From positions 1 to 64,000 of the forward strand of contig NZ_JNXC01000032.1 in NCBI RefSeq assembly GCF_000716595.1: 64,000 nucleotides of DNA. The letters are read 5' to 3'. The translations under genes were made by a program, and so were the position numbers. Within the stretch, counting starts at the first letter, position 1. Each line of letters opens with the position of its first letter. The notes below the pieces were generated by a model. That model did not search any database. It was not told the DNA's origin and was given only the letters and a program-made list of their open reading frames with translations. The DNA comes from Saccharothrix sp. NRRL B-16314 (GTDB taxonomy: Bacteria > Actinomycetota > Actinomycetes > Mycobacteriales > Pseudonocardiaceae). Below, one piece after another: positions 16,103 to 25,145 of this stretch.

Positions 16103-18193
16103 ATGGCCGATATGCGCGGCAAGCTGAGAAGAATTCGTCGGCGGGTTGGCCTGCTGGCGGGCGGAATGGCCTCGCTGCTCGCGGGCGTGGGTCTGGTCGC
16201 GGTGACCGACGCCCAGGCGGCGGCGGGCTGCAAGGTGGTCTACTCGGTGCCCAGCCAGTGGCAGGGCGGCTTCAGCGGCAACGTGGGCATCACCAACCTG
16301 GGTGACCCGGTCACCGGGTGGCGGCTCACGTGGACCTTCCCGTCCGGCCAGCAGATCACCCAGGCGTGGAACGCGTCGGTCACCGCTTCGGGCGCCGACG
16401 TCACCGCGACCAACGTCGGCTACAACGCGGCCATCGGCACGAACGGCACGGTGTCGTTCGGGTTCAACGGCTCGTGGACGGGCACGAACACCGCTCCGAC
16501 CTCGTTCGCGCTCAACGGTGTCACGTGCACCGGTGGCACGACGACGACCACCAGCACCACCACCACCACGACGACGACCACGACCACAAACCCGCCGGCC
16601 GGCGACGCGATGGCCCAGGTCGCCGCGATGCAGCCCGGCTGGAACCTCGGCAACTCGCTGGACGCCGTCGGCAGCGACGAGACCGCGTGGGGCAACCCCC
16701 GGATCACCGAGGCCCTGCTGGACAACGTCCGCGCGCAGGGGTTCAAGAGCATCCGCATCCCGGTGACGTGGAGCGCGCACCAGGGGCCCGCTCCCGGCTA
16801 CACCGTCGACGCGGCGTACCTGAACCGCGTGAAGGAGGTGGTGGACTGGGCGTTGGCGGACGGTTTCTACGTGATGGTCAACGTGCACCACGACTCGTGG
16901 CAGTGGATCAACGCCATGCCGACCGACCGCACGAACGTGCTGGCCCGCTACAACTCGCTGTGGACGCAGCTGGCCACCAAGTTCCGCGACTCGTCGACCA
17001 AGCTGATCCTGGAGAGCGTCAACGAGCCGCAGTTCGCCAACAGCTCCGGTGACGCGCAGAACGCGCAACTGCTGCACGAGCTGAACACGTCGTTCCATGG
17101 CATCGTGCGCCGGTCGGGCGGCAACAACGCCACCCGCCTGCTGGTGCTGCCGACGCTGCACACGTCGTCGGAGCAGGCCCGGGTTGACGAGTTGGTCACC
17201 ACGTTCAACTCGCTCAACGACCCCAACCTCATCGCGACCGTGCACTTCTACGGCTACTGGCCGTTCAGCGTGAACGTCGCGGGTGGCACGCGGTTCGACG
17301 CGGCCGTGCAGAAGGACCTGACCGACTCGTTCGACCGGGTGCACGCGGCGTTCGTCTCGCGGGGCATCCCGGTCATCATCGGCGAGTACGGCCTGCTGGG
17401 CTTCGACCGGCACATCGGGACCATCCAGCAGGGCGAGAAGCTGAAGTTCTTCGAGTTCCTGGGCCACTACGCGCGCAGCAAGCAGCTCACGACCCAGTTG
17501 TGGGACAACGGTCAGCACTTCGGCCGCACGTCGTTCCAGTGGAGCGACCCGGAGCTGTTCGCGCAGATCAAGTCGAGCTGGACCACGCGGTCGGGCACGG
17601 CGTCGTCGGACCAGGTGTTCAGCGCTCGCGCGTCCGCGATCACCGGCAAGGCGTTGACGCTCAACCTGAACGGCACGTCGTTCGTGGGGTTGCGCCACGG
17701 CACCACGGACCTCGTGCGCGGCACGGACTACACGGTGTCGGGCGACCAGCTGACGATCACGGCCTCCGCGATCACCCGGTTGAGCGGCTCGCGGGCGTAC
17801 GGGACGAACGCGACGCTGTCGGCCCGTTTCTCGGCGGGTGTGCCGTGGCGGATCAACCTGGTCACGTACGACACGCCGGTGCTCCAGAACGCGACCGGGA
17901 CGACGGCGGCGTTCGCCGTCCCGACCACGTTCCGCGGCGACCAGCTGGCCACGATGGAGGCCAAGTACGCGGACGGCTCCAACGCCGGGCCGCACAACTG
18001 GACGTCGTACAAGGAGTTCGACCAGGCGTTCGCGCCCGACTACGCCGCCAACGCGACCACGCTGAAGCCGGCGTTCTTCGCCGAGGTGACGGACGGGGCG
18101 AAGGTGACGCTCACGTTCCACTACTGGAGCGGCGCGAAGGTGACGTACTACGTCACGAAGTCCGGCACGTCGGTGACCGGCAGCCTGACGTGA
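16103..18193 (+). CDS. Secreted modular cellulase: CBM2 - Thr linker - GH5 - CBM_X2-like
   Basis: Secreted endoglucanase of 696 residues. A signal peptide with a basic n-region (RRIRRRVG) and a hydrophobic core ends near DAQAAA. Residues about 40-140 form a family 2 cellulose-binding module (CKVVYSVPSQWQGGFSGNV, GWRLTWTFPSGQ, SFGFNGSWTG). An almost pure Thr linker follows. The GH5 catalytic domain spans about 170-490, with acid/base E308 in SVNEP and nucleophile E428 in IIGEYG. The C-terminal part is an Ig-like CBM_X2 domain (about 500-590) plus a further beta domain ending VTYYVTKSGTSVTG. ATG 16103 has GAGGAG four bases upstream; ATG 16112 is an alternative. With the xylanase it indicates growth on plant cell wall. 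Confidence 0.95.
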   Translation: MADMRGKLRRIRRRVGLLAGGMASLLAGVGLVAVTDAQAAAGCKVVYSVPSQWQGGFSGNVGITNLGDPVTGWRLTWTFPSGQQITQAWNASVTASGADVTATNVGYNAAIGTNGTVSFGFNGSWTGTNTAPTSFALNGVTCTGGTTTTTSTTTTTTTTTTTNPPAGDAMAQVAAMQPGWNLGNSLDAVGSDETAWGNPRITEALLDNVRAQGFKSIRIPVTWSAHQGPAPGYTVDAAYLNRVKEVVDWALADGFYVMVNVHHDSWQWINAMPTDRTNVLARYNSLWTQLATKFRDSSTKLILESVNEPQFANSSGDAQNAQLLHELNTSFHGIVRRSGGNNATRLLVLPTLHTSSEQARVDELVTTFNSLNDPNLIATVHFYGYWPFSVNVAGGTRFDAAVQKDLTDSFDRVHAAFVSRGIPVIIGEYGLLGFDRHIGTIQQGEKLKFFEFLGHYARSKQLTTQLWDNGQHFGRTSFQWSDPELFAQIKSSWTTRSGTASSDQVFSARASAITGKALTLNLNGTSFVGLRHGTTDLVRGTDYTVSGDQLTITASAITRLSGSRAYGTNATLSARFSAGVPWRINLVTYDTPVLQNATGTTAAFAVPTTFRGDQLATMEAKYADGSNAGPHNWTSYKEFDQAFAPDYAANATTLKPAFFAEVTDGAKVTLTFHYWSGAKVTYYVTKSGTSVTGSLT

Positions 18194-18291
18194 CCTGACC
18201 TGACCTGACCTGAACGGCGGCGGCACCGACCGGCACTGCCCTGCCGAAAGCCGACGGCCCGGAGCACACCGCTCCGGGCCGTCGGCCTTTT
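18194..18291 (+). terminator. Cellulase terminator preceded by CCTGA repeats
   Basis: Directly after the stop codon, CCTGA is repeated four times (about 18193-18212). A very strong hairpin follows at 18247-18291, with long self-complementary arms ending GGAGC and GCTCC around ACACC. It is flanked by AAA and TTTT, so this is a convincing intrinsic terminator. The remaining gap to 18461 holds the promoter of the next operon, including a possible -10 TATGCT near 18417. Confidence 0.85.
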
Positions 18292-18461
18292 CACCGGTGA
18301 GACCGCAATAATCGGGCGAATCGCGTGTGAACGGTGACCGAAAGCGCGCCTGTGGACAACTTCCGGACACAAAGCTGACACGAATTCACCCGACCCGATA
18401 AGCGTTCCGGCTGTGGCTATGCTGCGAACTCCCCCATTCAGCCGTAGGCCGAAGGAACGCC

Positions 18462-21400
18462 ATGCGCAGGTTCCAGTCGACATTGATGCTGCCGCTCGCG
18501 ACAGCACTGCTCCTGAGCTGCACCGGAAGTCCGCCGGAGCAGGAAACCCGGCGGCCGGAGAGCGCCGATTTCGTGGTGTCCTACGCGGGCGCGGCCGGGC
18601 GGCTCGACGGGCTGGACGCGGTCGAGTCCGCCGCGCAGGTCCGGGATTGGGCGCGCACCGCGCTCGCCGCCCACCTGGAGCTGGACAGCGCGAAGCTGCG
18701 CGACACGGCCTACGACACGCTGCCGGTGCGCGACGACGGGTTCACCGACCTGTCCCGGCAGACCACCGGTCCCGGGCGGTCGCTGTTCGACGGCGAGACG
18801 CTGCACCTGCTGGTGGCCACCGACGACGGGCACCGCGCCCGCACCATCGCGCAACTGCTGGACCAGCACCGCACCGACTCGGGCGGCGATCCGCAGCGGG
18901 TTCGTGTCCACCCGTACACGGTGCGCCCCGACACGAACACGGTCGACATCACCGCCGAGGAACCGGCGTCCGCCGCCGACGTGCGTGCCGCGAACGGGTA
19001 CGTGTCGATGCGCGTGGACGGTGACAAGGCCGCGTTGACGGAGTTCCTGGCCAAGACGGAAGCGCTGTCCACGTTGGAGAGCCGGGACGGCGGCGTGTGG
19101 GCGGGCGGCTGGGACTGGCCGGGTGACGGGGCGGGCCTCACGCTGGAGGAGGTGTCGACGCTCCAGCGCGGTTACGCGGCCGGTTCGCCGACTCCCGGCT
19201 TCTCGCTCGACCCCGGTCCGGAGGAGACCGCCGAGGATTTGCGGGCCGTGCTGCCGAACGTCAGCGGCGAGATCATCGACCGGGTGCTGGCCGACGACTG
19301 GACCGGTTCGCCGTTCGTCTCGGCCGACGACCTCACCGGCTACGTCGAGGACTTCCTGTACTTCGACGCGGTGCCACCGGCGGAGTTGGCGCAGTTCGGC
19401 CTGACCGACGACCGGGTGCAGCTGTGGGGCCTGCTCGCCGCGGTGTCCGGCCGGTCGGTGTACAGCCAGGCCCGGTACGACGGCGGGTTGGCCGGCACCA
19501 CGATCGGCGCCACGCTCTTCTACACCGACTACGTGGCCAAGGACTGGGCGAACGGCGTGGGCACGGGCGTGCCGGCGAAGGCCGTGGCGGGTTTCGTCCC
19601 CGACCCGGACGCGCAGACGCCGTGGAGCCACTGCGACACCGGCACGATCAGCGAGAGCGGCCGGTTGTGGCTGGGCCAGAACGACTCCGCGTTCGCGTTC
19701 GACGACAAGTCCATCAGCATCGGCGCGCAGTCCACGCGGCTGTTCTCCCGGTCGGACGGTGACGACGGCGGCGAGGTCGAGCCCAGCTACGCGTTCGGCC
19801 GGGGCTTGGAGTGGTGGGACCGCAACTACCAGGCGGTGGCGGACTACGAGCCGCAGTACCAGCGGCTGGACCAGATCATGCGGTGGAGCGGCGCGCTGGA
19901 GTGGCTGGTCGCCAAGACGTCGGCCCGGCTGCCGCAGCTGGACGACTCGGAGATCCGGTCCGACCTCACCTTCGCCGAGTGGTACGCGGGGAACTCCGCG
20001 TTGCGCGAGCGCGCGCCGATCCGGTTCGTCACCCCGCCTTCGGCCACCGACGAGGCGGTCGCGCCCGCGCCGTCGCGGACGTTCGACAGCTGCGGGTACC
20101 GGTCGATCTACGGCGGTGTGTCGCTCGGCGACGTGATCTCCCGCAAGGGCGCGGAGGCGAAGCGCGCGGACCTGCCGGGGCCGGTGAACCGCGCGGGCGC
20201 GGGCGGTGACTCGACCTTCGACCCGGCTACCGGCCGGGGTTCGGTCAAGCAGAAGGCCCTGGACGCCGAGGGCAAGGTCGTCGACAGCCTGGAACACCGG
20301 ATCACCACGGACGGCGGCGGCACCACCGTGGAGGCGGTGGGTGGTCCGCGCAAGGTGGTGTCCTTCGGTGGCCTGAAGCTGCTGCTGGACGGCAACCGCG
20401 CGGTGAAGACGCGGATCGAGGCGCAGGGCGGCAAGGTGTCGCAGCGGTCCGAGTACCTTGACCACGAGGTGGGCGAGCTGACCGCGGTGAAGGACGGCGG
20501 CGTGGTCGCGGTCCACTGGCGGCGCGGGGTGTTCGACCGGGTCCGGACCGCGCTCGAATCCGTTCAGAAGCGGCTCACGGCGTCGCCGTCCGAAGCGCTG
20601 CCGCCGGTGAAGGACGGTGTGCTGCAGACGCTTCAGCACCCGTCCGGGCGGGTGGAGCACCTGGTGGACGCCGAGTGGTCGGTGTCGATCGGCGGTGACC
20701 AGCCGCCGCCGGGTGGTGTGACGTTCCGGCTCGGCTCGCCCAGTCCGGGCGGTGAGGGGCCGCGTTTCCTGTACGGGAAGCTGGAGAAGAGGACCGAGCC
20801 GGTCGCCGACAGCTGGGTGGACATCGCGCCCGCCACGGCCGACCAGGCCGCGACGGTGGTCTTCTCGGACCGGCCGGCGGGTGACGCGGGGACCGTCACG
20901 GTGACCGCCAAGGGCGGGTCGACGTCGACGCTGCACGTCGTGGGCGACCACGTCCGCCACCCGGCCGGTGACCCGGTGTTCGGCACGCCGGAGGGCATGG
21001 CGCTCACCGCCGGGTTCCCGCGCGTGCTGGAGGCCCGGAAGCAGGCCGTGACGGCGGACGACGGCCTGTACCGGCCGGTGCCGCTGGACGGCGCCGTGGC
21101 GCTGGTGGGCGCGTCGGAGATCAGGTTGCCGGCGGCCGGTGACGCGTGGAGCTTCCGCGTGCGGGCCGCGCTGCACGGCGACGCGTCCCGGGCGGTGCTG
21201 GTGCGGTTCGAGGGCGATCAGCTCGTCCTGGTCGACCGGGGTCCGCTCGAAGTCGGGCCGCGCCGCGACATGACGTTCGGCGAGGCCGTCGACCAGCGCA
21301 CGACCGACCCGTACGTGCACGAGCGCTTCCGCGAGTCGATGACGATCGAGAACGGGCGGATCGTCGCCTCGACGATCCCGCGTGACACCAAGGTGAGGGT

Positions 21401-21668
21401 CCGGGAGGCGGTCGTCGTGGGTACGCCGCTGCTCGACTTCATCGCCCGGCCGGACGTGCGGTCGCACGCGGGTGCGGAGTGGCGCGGGGTCGACACGCCG
21501 CGCGGTGTGGTCACCGCCAACGGCGGCAACACGCCGACCCCGTCGGCCTCGTCCGCGCCGACCGCGCCCTCGGTGCCCGGTGGCGCCGCCACGCCGGGTC
21601 GGGTGGCGACCGTCCTGCTGATCTGCCCGGACACCGACGACGAACCGGCCGGCTGCGGTGGTGGGTGA
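18462..21668 (+). CDS. Large lipoprotein of unknown function
   Basis: Predicted surface lipoprotein of 1068 residues. The signal peptide MRRFQSTLMLPLATALLLSC ends at a lipobox cysteine, and the mature N-terminus is Pro/Glu-rich. No known domain is recognised. The first third is rich in acidic helices (AEDLRAVLPNVSGEIIDRVL); the middle has WSHCDTGTISESGRLW; later parts look beta-rich (VVSFGGLKLLLDGN, VHWRRGVFDRV). Four or more cysteines occur in the mature protein, and the C-terminus is a Thr/Pro/Ser linker ending CGGG. ATG 18462 has GAAGGA six bases upstream. Its stop is only five bases before the CHAT gene, so this extracytoplasmic protein is co-transcribed with CHAT and TIR genes, suggesting a role as sensor or target-facing part. 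Confidence 0.75.
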   Translation: MRRFQSTLMLPLATALLLSCTGSPPEQETRRPESADFVVSYAGAAGRLDGLDAVESAAQVRDWARTALAAHLELDSAKLRDTAYDTLPVRDDGFTDLSRQTTGPGRSLFDGETLHLLVATDDGHRARTIAQLLDQHRTDSGGDPQRVRVHPYTVRPDTNTVDITAEEPASAADVRAANGYVSMRVDGDKAALTEFLAKTEALSTLESRDGGVWAGGWDWPGDGAGLTLEEVSTLQRGYAAGSPTPGFSLDPGPEETAEDLRAVLPNVSGEIIDRVLADDWTGSPFVSADDLTGYVEDFLYFDAVPPAELAQFGLTDDRVQLWGLLAAVSGRSVYSQARYDGGLAGTTIGATLFYTDYVAKDWANGVGTGVPAKAVAGFVPDPDAQTPWSHCDTGTISESGRLWLGQNDSAFAFDDKSISIGAQSTRLFSRSDGDDGGEVEPSYAFGRGLEWWDRNYQAVADYEPQYQRLDQIMRWSGALEWLVAKTSARLPQLDDSEIRSDLTFAEWYAGNSALRERAPIRFVTPPSATDEAVAPAPSRTFDSCGYRSIYGGVSLGDVISRKGAEAKRADLPGPVNRAGAGGDSTFDPATGRGSVKQKALDAEGKVVDSLEHRITTDGGGTTVEAVGGPRKVVSFGGLKLLLDGNRAVKTRIEAQGGKVSQRSEYLDHEVGELTAVKDGGVVAVHWRRGVFDRVRTALESVQKRLTASPSEALPPVKDGVLQTLQHPSGRVEHLVDAEWSVSIGGDQPPPGGVTFRLGSPSPGGEGPRFLYGKLEKRTEPVADSWVDIAPATADQAATVVFSDRPAGDAGTVTVTAKGGSTSTLHVVGDHVRHPAGDPVFGTPEGMALTAGFPRVLEARKQAVTADDGLYRPVPLDGAVALVGASEIRLPAAGDAWSFRVRAALHGDASRAVLVRFEGDQLVLVDRGPLEVGPRRDMTFGEAVDQRTTDPYVHERFRESMTIENGRIVASTIPRDTKVRVREAVVVGTPLLDFIARPDVRSHAGAEWRGVDTPRGVVTANGGNTPTPSASSAPTAPSVPGGAATPGRVATVLLICPDTDDEPAGCGGG

Positions 21669-21673
21669 CGTCG

Positions 21674-24298
21674 ATGGCCGGTGACTTCGAGGTCGACCCG
21701 GACAGCCCGGTCGGACGTGCCCTCACCGCGGCGCGGCGGGCGGTCGCGCGGGGTGACGTCCGGCGGGCCGACGCCGCCTACGAGACGGTGTTCGAGCTGG
21801 CCGGCGGTGGGCCGCTCGGCGAGTCGGTCGCGATCGACCACGTGGCGGCGCTGCTGACGTCGGGCGCGGTGGCGCGGGCGGCGAAGCGGTGCGCGGAGTA
21901 CGCCGGGTCGCTGGGCGCGGACCACGTCGGGTTGTCGTTGCTGCGGGCCGAGATCAGCAGCGCCGCCGGTGACCAGGCGCGCGCCGGGGACGACGTGGAA
22001 GCGGTGCGGGCCGCCCTCGCCCGCGGCGCGGTGCTCGACCCCGAGGACCACGCGCGGCTGCTGCGGCTGGACGGGCTGGTGGCCGCCGACCGCAGTGAGC
22101 TGCTGCTCGCCGAGCGGAAGCTCGGCGAGGCGAGGGACGCGTTCCTGGTGCTGGACCACGAGCAGGGCGTGGCCGGCGTCGACGGCGACCTGCTCACGCT
22201 CGCGGTCCGGCACGGTGTGGAGTCGGCGGTGTCGGACGTGGTGTCGGGGCCGGCGCCGCGCACCACCGCCGACTACCTGCTGCGCGCCTTGGCGTTCCGC
22301 CGTGAGCTGCGGTACGAGGAGGCGTGCCGGACGTTGCTGGAGTGCCTGGAGCGGACGGAGGTCGACCCGGCGCTGCGGCTGCCCGTGCTGGCGGACCTCA
22401 CCGCGCTGCTGTGGTTGACGCGCCGGCCTGAATTGGCCGAACGGCTGCGCCCGATGCTGCTCGACGCCGCCGAACACGCCCCCGACCCGGTGGCGGCGCG
22501 GCGGGAGGTGGAACGGCTGTCGCCCGACGGCATCGTCGACCCCGACCGGTCGCCCCGGTTCGAGCGGCGGGTCGAGTACGCCCGCCGGCTGCTCGTCGCC
22601 GGGCGGCTGGAGGAGGCGGAGAAGCTGCTCGTCGAACTCCGCGACCTGGCGCACGGCGACCGTGACGTGGCGTCGTGGCACCTGACCGCCGGTGAGCTGG
22701 AGTGGGGCCGGTTCCACGAGTCCGGTGACGAGTCGTCCCTGCGCGAGGCGGTCGGCCACTTCACCGCGGCGGCCGGGCGGGCCGCGTCGACGGCGCTCAC
22801 CGAGACGCGGGTGCTGGCGTTGCGGCTGCTCGGCCGGGTGCTGTTCAAGCTGGAGCACGAGGACCGGGCGGACGCGTGCTGGGTCGAGGCGCACGGGTTG
22901 GAGGAGCGGATCGCCGCACGGCAGGACAGCGACGCCGTGCGGGTGCGGATGCTGCTGTCGGCCGCGGACGAGCACGACGAGCGGGTCCGTGCGGCCCACG
23001 ACGCGGTGACCGGGCGTGGGCCGCACGCCGTGGCGGGGGTCGTCGTGGCGGTGGAGCAGGCGCGCGGCGCGACGATCCTGGACGGCCTGCTGCCCGGCGG
23101 GGCGGGGTTCCTCCGCGATTTGCCCCGGATCACCGACCTGGACGCCGCGTGGCGGTGGGTGGGTGACGTGACCCGAGACCTGCCGAAGTCCCAGGTGGTG
23201 TGGATGCTGCACGCCACCCCGCACCGCGTGCACCACGTCCTGCTGGGTCACGGCGTGCTGCGGCACTGGTCCGCGCCGGTGGCCCGGGAACACCTCGTGG
23301 CCGCGGTGAAGGGGCTGAAGTCGTGGTGGGGCAAGTCCGTGCTGGACCTGGGGATCAGGACGGGCGACTTCGAGCAGCGGCTCGCGGACATCGCGGACCT
23401 GCTCGACCTCGCCCCGTTGACCGGGGAACTCCCGCCGCACGTCCACCGGGTCGCGGTCATGGTGGGCGGTGTGCTGGCCGACGTGCCGTTCGCCGCGCTG
23501 GTGCTGCCCGGCGGACAGCGGCAGCGGCTCGGAGACCGGTTCGCGTTGTCCGACCTGCCGTGCCTGTCCGCGCGGCGCCCGCTGCTGCACCGGGCCCGCC
23601 GCCGGCGCGGCGACCGGGTGCTGCTGGTGAGCCCGATGCGCGGCAGGCTCGCCGCCGCCGCCGCGGAACGACCCGGCCACACGCTCCTCGACGGCGAGGC
23701 CGCCACCCCGGCGGGGCTGCGCGCCGAACTGGCCCGGCGTCGGCACCACCAGGTCCGCGTCCACGGCCACGGTGAGCACGACCGCGAGGACCCGGCCCGG
23801 TCGTGGCTGCAACTCGCACCGGACGGCCCGGACGGGTGGCTGCGGTCCGACCAGCTGCAAGGGCTCGACCTGTCCGGCTGCGGCACGCTCGTGATGGGCG
23901 CCTGCGAATCCGGGATGGCGAACCGGGTGGGCCAGGACGAGCCGGTCGGCCTGGTGCGCGCCGGGTTGCAGGCGGGCGCGGCCTCGGTCGTCGCGGCCCG
24001 GTGGGTGGCCGACGAGGCGGTCGCCACGGCCGTGCTCGACCGGTTCGGGGAGTACGCCCGCTACCTGCCCCGTGACGTCGCGCTCCAACGCGCCCAGGGC
24101 GACGTGGTGCGGGGTGAGGTCGTCGCGCACGCGCTCGTCGACGACGTCCCGACACCGGTGCCCGATCAGGACCACCCGGCGCGCTGGGCCTGCTGGACCG
24201 TCTACGGCGACGCGGGGTGGCAGACCGCGGCCGGACCCTTGCGTCGGCTGCTGCGCCGGACATTCGACAACTGGAGGCGTCGTGCCGCGAACCGTTGA
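21674..24298 (+). CDS. CHAT-domain (caspase-like) protein with TPR-like N-terminus
   Basis: Cytoplasmic protein of 874 residues. Residues 1 to about 500 are alpha-helical and TPR-like (DEAYETVFELAG-type repeats, RRLLVAGRLEEAEKLL). Residues about 600-874 form a CHAT protease domain of the caspase-like clan. The catalytic His lies in VHGHGEHD (H697/H699/H702 region) and the catalytic Cys is C744 in MGACESGM. CHAT proteins act as regulated peptidases, for example in conflict systems that cut host proteins on infection. ATG 21674 is five bases after the lipoprotein stop. The 3' end overlaps the TIR gene by 17 bp, so the three genes form an operon. Activity and trigger are inferred only. Confidence 0.87.
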   Translation: MAGDFEVDPDSPVGRALTAARRAVARGDVRRADAAYETVFELAGGGPLGESVAIDHVAALLTSGAVARAAKRCAEYAGSLGADHVGLSLLRAEISSAAGDQARAGDDVEAVRAALARGAVLDPEDHARLLRLDGLVAADRSELLLAERKLGEARDAFLVLDHEQGVAGVDGDLLTLAVRHGVESAVSDVVSGPAPRTTADYLLRALAFRRELRYEEACRTLLECLERTEVDPALRLPVLADLTALLWLTRRPELAERLRPMLLDAAEHAPDPVAARREVERLSPDGIVDPDRSPRFERRVEYARRLLVAGRLEEAEKLLVELRDLAHGDRDVASWHLTAGELEWGRFHESGDESSLREAVGHFTAAAGRAASTALTETRVLALRLLGRVLFKLEHEDRADACWVEAHGLEERIAARQDSDAVRVRMLLSAADEHDERVRAAHDAVTGRGPHAVAGVVVAVEQARGATILDGLLPGGAGFLRDLPRITDLDAAWRWVGDVTRDLPKSQVVWMLHATPHRVHHVLLGHGVLRHWSAPVAREHLVAAVKGLKSWWGKSVLDLGIRTGDFEQRLADIADLLDLAPLTGELPPHVHRVAVMVGGVLADVPFAALVLPGGQRQRLGDRFALSDLPCLSARRPLLHRARRRRGDRVLLVSPMRGRLAAAAAERPGHTLLDGEAATPAGLRAELARRRHHQVRVHGHGEHDREDPARSWLQLAPDGPDGWLRSDQLQGLDLSGCGTLVMGACESGMANRVGQDEPVGLVRAGLQAGAASVVAARWVADEAVATAVLDRFGEYARYLPRDVALQRAQGDVVRGEVVAHALVDDVPTPVPDQDHPARWACWTVYGDAGWQTAAGPLRRLLRRTFDNWRRRAANR

Positions 24299-25145
24299 CC
24301 GCCCGAAGGTGTTCCTGTCGTTCTCCGGGAACGACCGGGAATCCGCCCGGCTGCTCGGGAAGGAGTTGGGCGCACGCGGTTTCGCGGCGTTCGTGGACGA
24401 GCTGAGCATCAAGGCGGGCGACGACCTGCTGCTCGCGATCAACCAGGGCATCGAGGAGTCCCACTTCTTCGTGCTGCTGTGGTCGCGGCACACGGTGGAC
24501 CGCAAGTGGGTGGCGGCGGAGTGGACGGCGGCGCTCGCCCGCGACCTCGACCAGCGGCACTGCTTCCTGTTCGTGGTCCGGTTGGACGACACCCCCTTGC
24601 CTACGCTGCTCGCACCGCGCAAGTACCTCGACGCCCGAGGGGACCTACCTGCCGTGGCCGAGGCGCTGACCGCCGTGTGGCAGCGGGACTCCGCTGTCGG
24701 TGAACCCGTGCTGCCGGCTCCCGTCCGGTCCGTCCCGTCCGGTCCGACGATCACCCTGTACGTGCGGAACCACGCGCTGGCGGTGGCGCACGAGGTCGCC
24801 GTGCCGGCCGTGACCACCGGCAGCGGGCTGAAGGACGCGGTGCGGCAGGCGCTCGCGCTGCCCGACCAGGAGACGAAGTTCGGCGGCGCGGTGGGGATCA
24901 GGTTCGACTACGAGCTGCGGCGCGCGGGCGAGTCGATCCCCGACGAGCCGGTGCCGATCACGTCGCTGGACGACGGCGACACGGTCGACCTGGCGGTGCG
25001 GATGGAGTCGTTCGGACCGGATGGCACGTTCGCGAAGTCCACGTACCTGGACTCGCCGTCGGCCGGCGGGCTGCCGCCGGAGATGGTGGAGACGCTGGTC
25101 AGGTCGGCGTTCGAGCACCTCATCCCGCGGCGTCGCCCCAGGTGA
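24282..25145 (+). CDS. TIR-domain protein with ubiquitin-like C-terminal region
   Basis: Protein of 287 residues. Residues about 8-140 are a TIR domain (KVFLSFSGNDRESARLLGKEL, FVDELSIKAGDDLLLAINQGI, FFVLLWSRHTV). E80 in AAEWTAAL sits where NAD-cleaving TIR proteins have the catalytic glutamate. Residues about 155-240 (TITLYVRNHALAVAHEV to DTVDLAVRM) look like a beta-grasp, ubiquitin-like fold. The GTG at 24282 follows GGAGG by four bases and overlaps the CHAT gene end by 17 bp. Bacterial TIR proteins often act as NADase effectors or as adaptors in immunity operons. Here pairing with a CHAT protein suggests a two-part signalling or suicide module. The gene's 3' end overlaps a convergent gene by 26 bp. 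Confidence 0.88.
   Translation: MPRTVDRPKVFLSFSGNDRESARLLGKELGARGFAAFVDELSIKAGDDLLLAINQGIEESHFFVLLWSRHTVDRKWVAAEWTAALARDLDQRHCFLFVVRLDDTPLPTLLAPRKYLDARGDLPAVAEALTAVWQRDSAVGEPVLPAPVRSVPSGPTITLYVRNHALAVAHEVAVPAVTTGSGLKDAVRQALALPDQETKFGGAVGIRFDYELRRAGESIPDEPVPITSLDDGDTVDLAVRMESFGPDGTFAKSTYLDSPSAGGLPPEMVETLVRSAFEHLIPRRRPR

Noticed and set aside
24072..24281. Longer N-terminus for the TIR protein
   Set aside because: The extra 70 residues are a shadow of the CHAT gene in another frame; GTG 24282 has GGAGG directly upstream.
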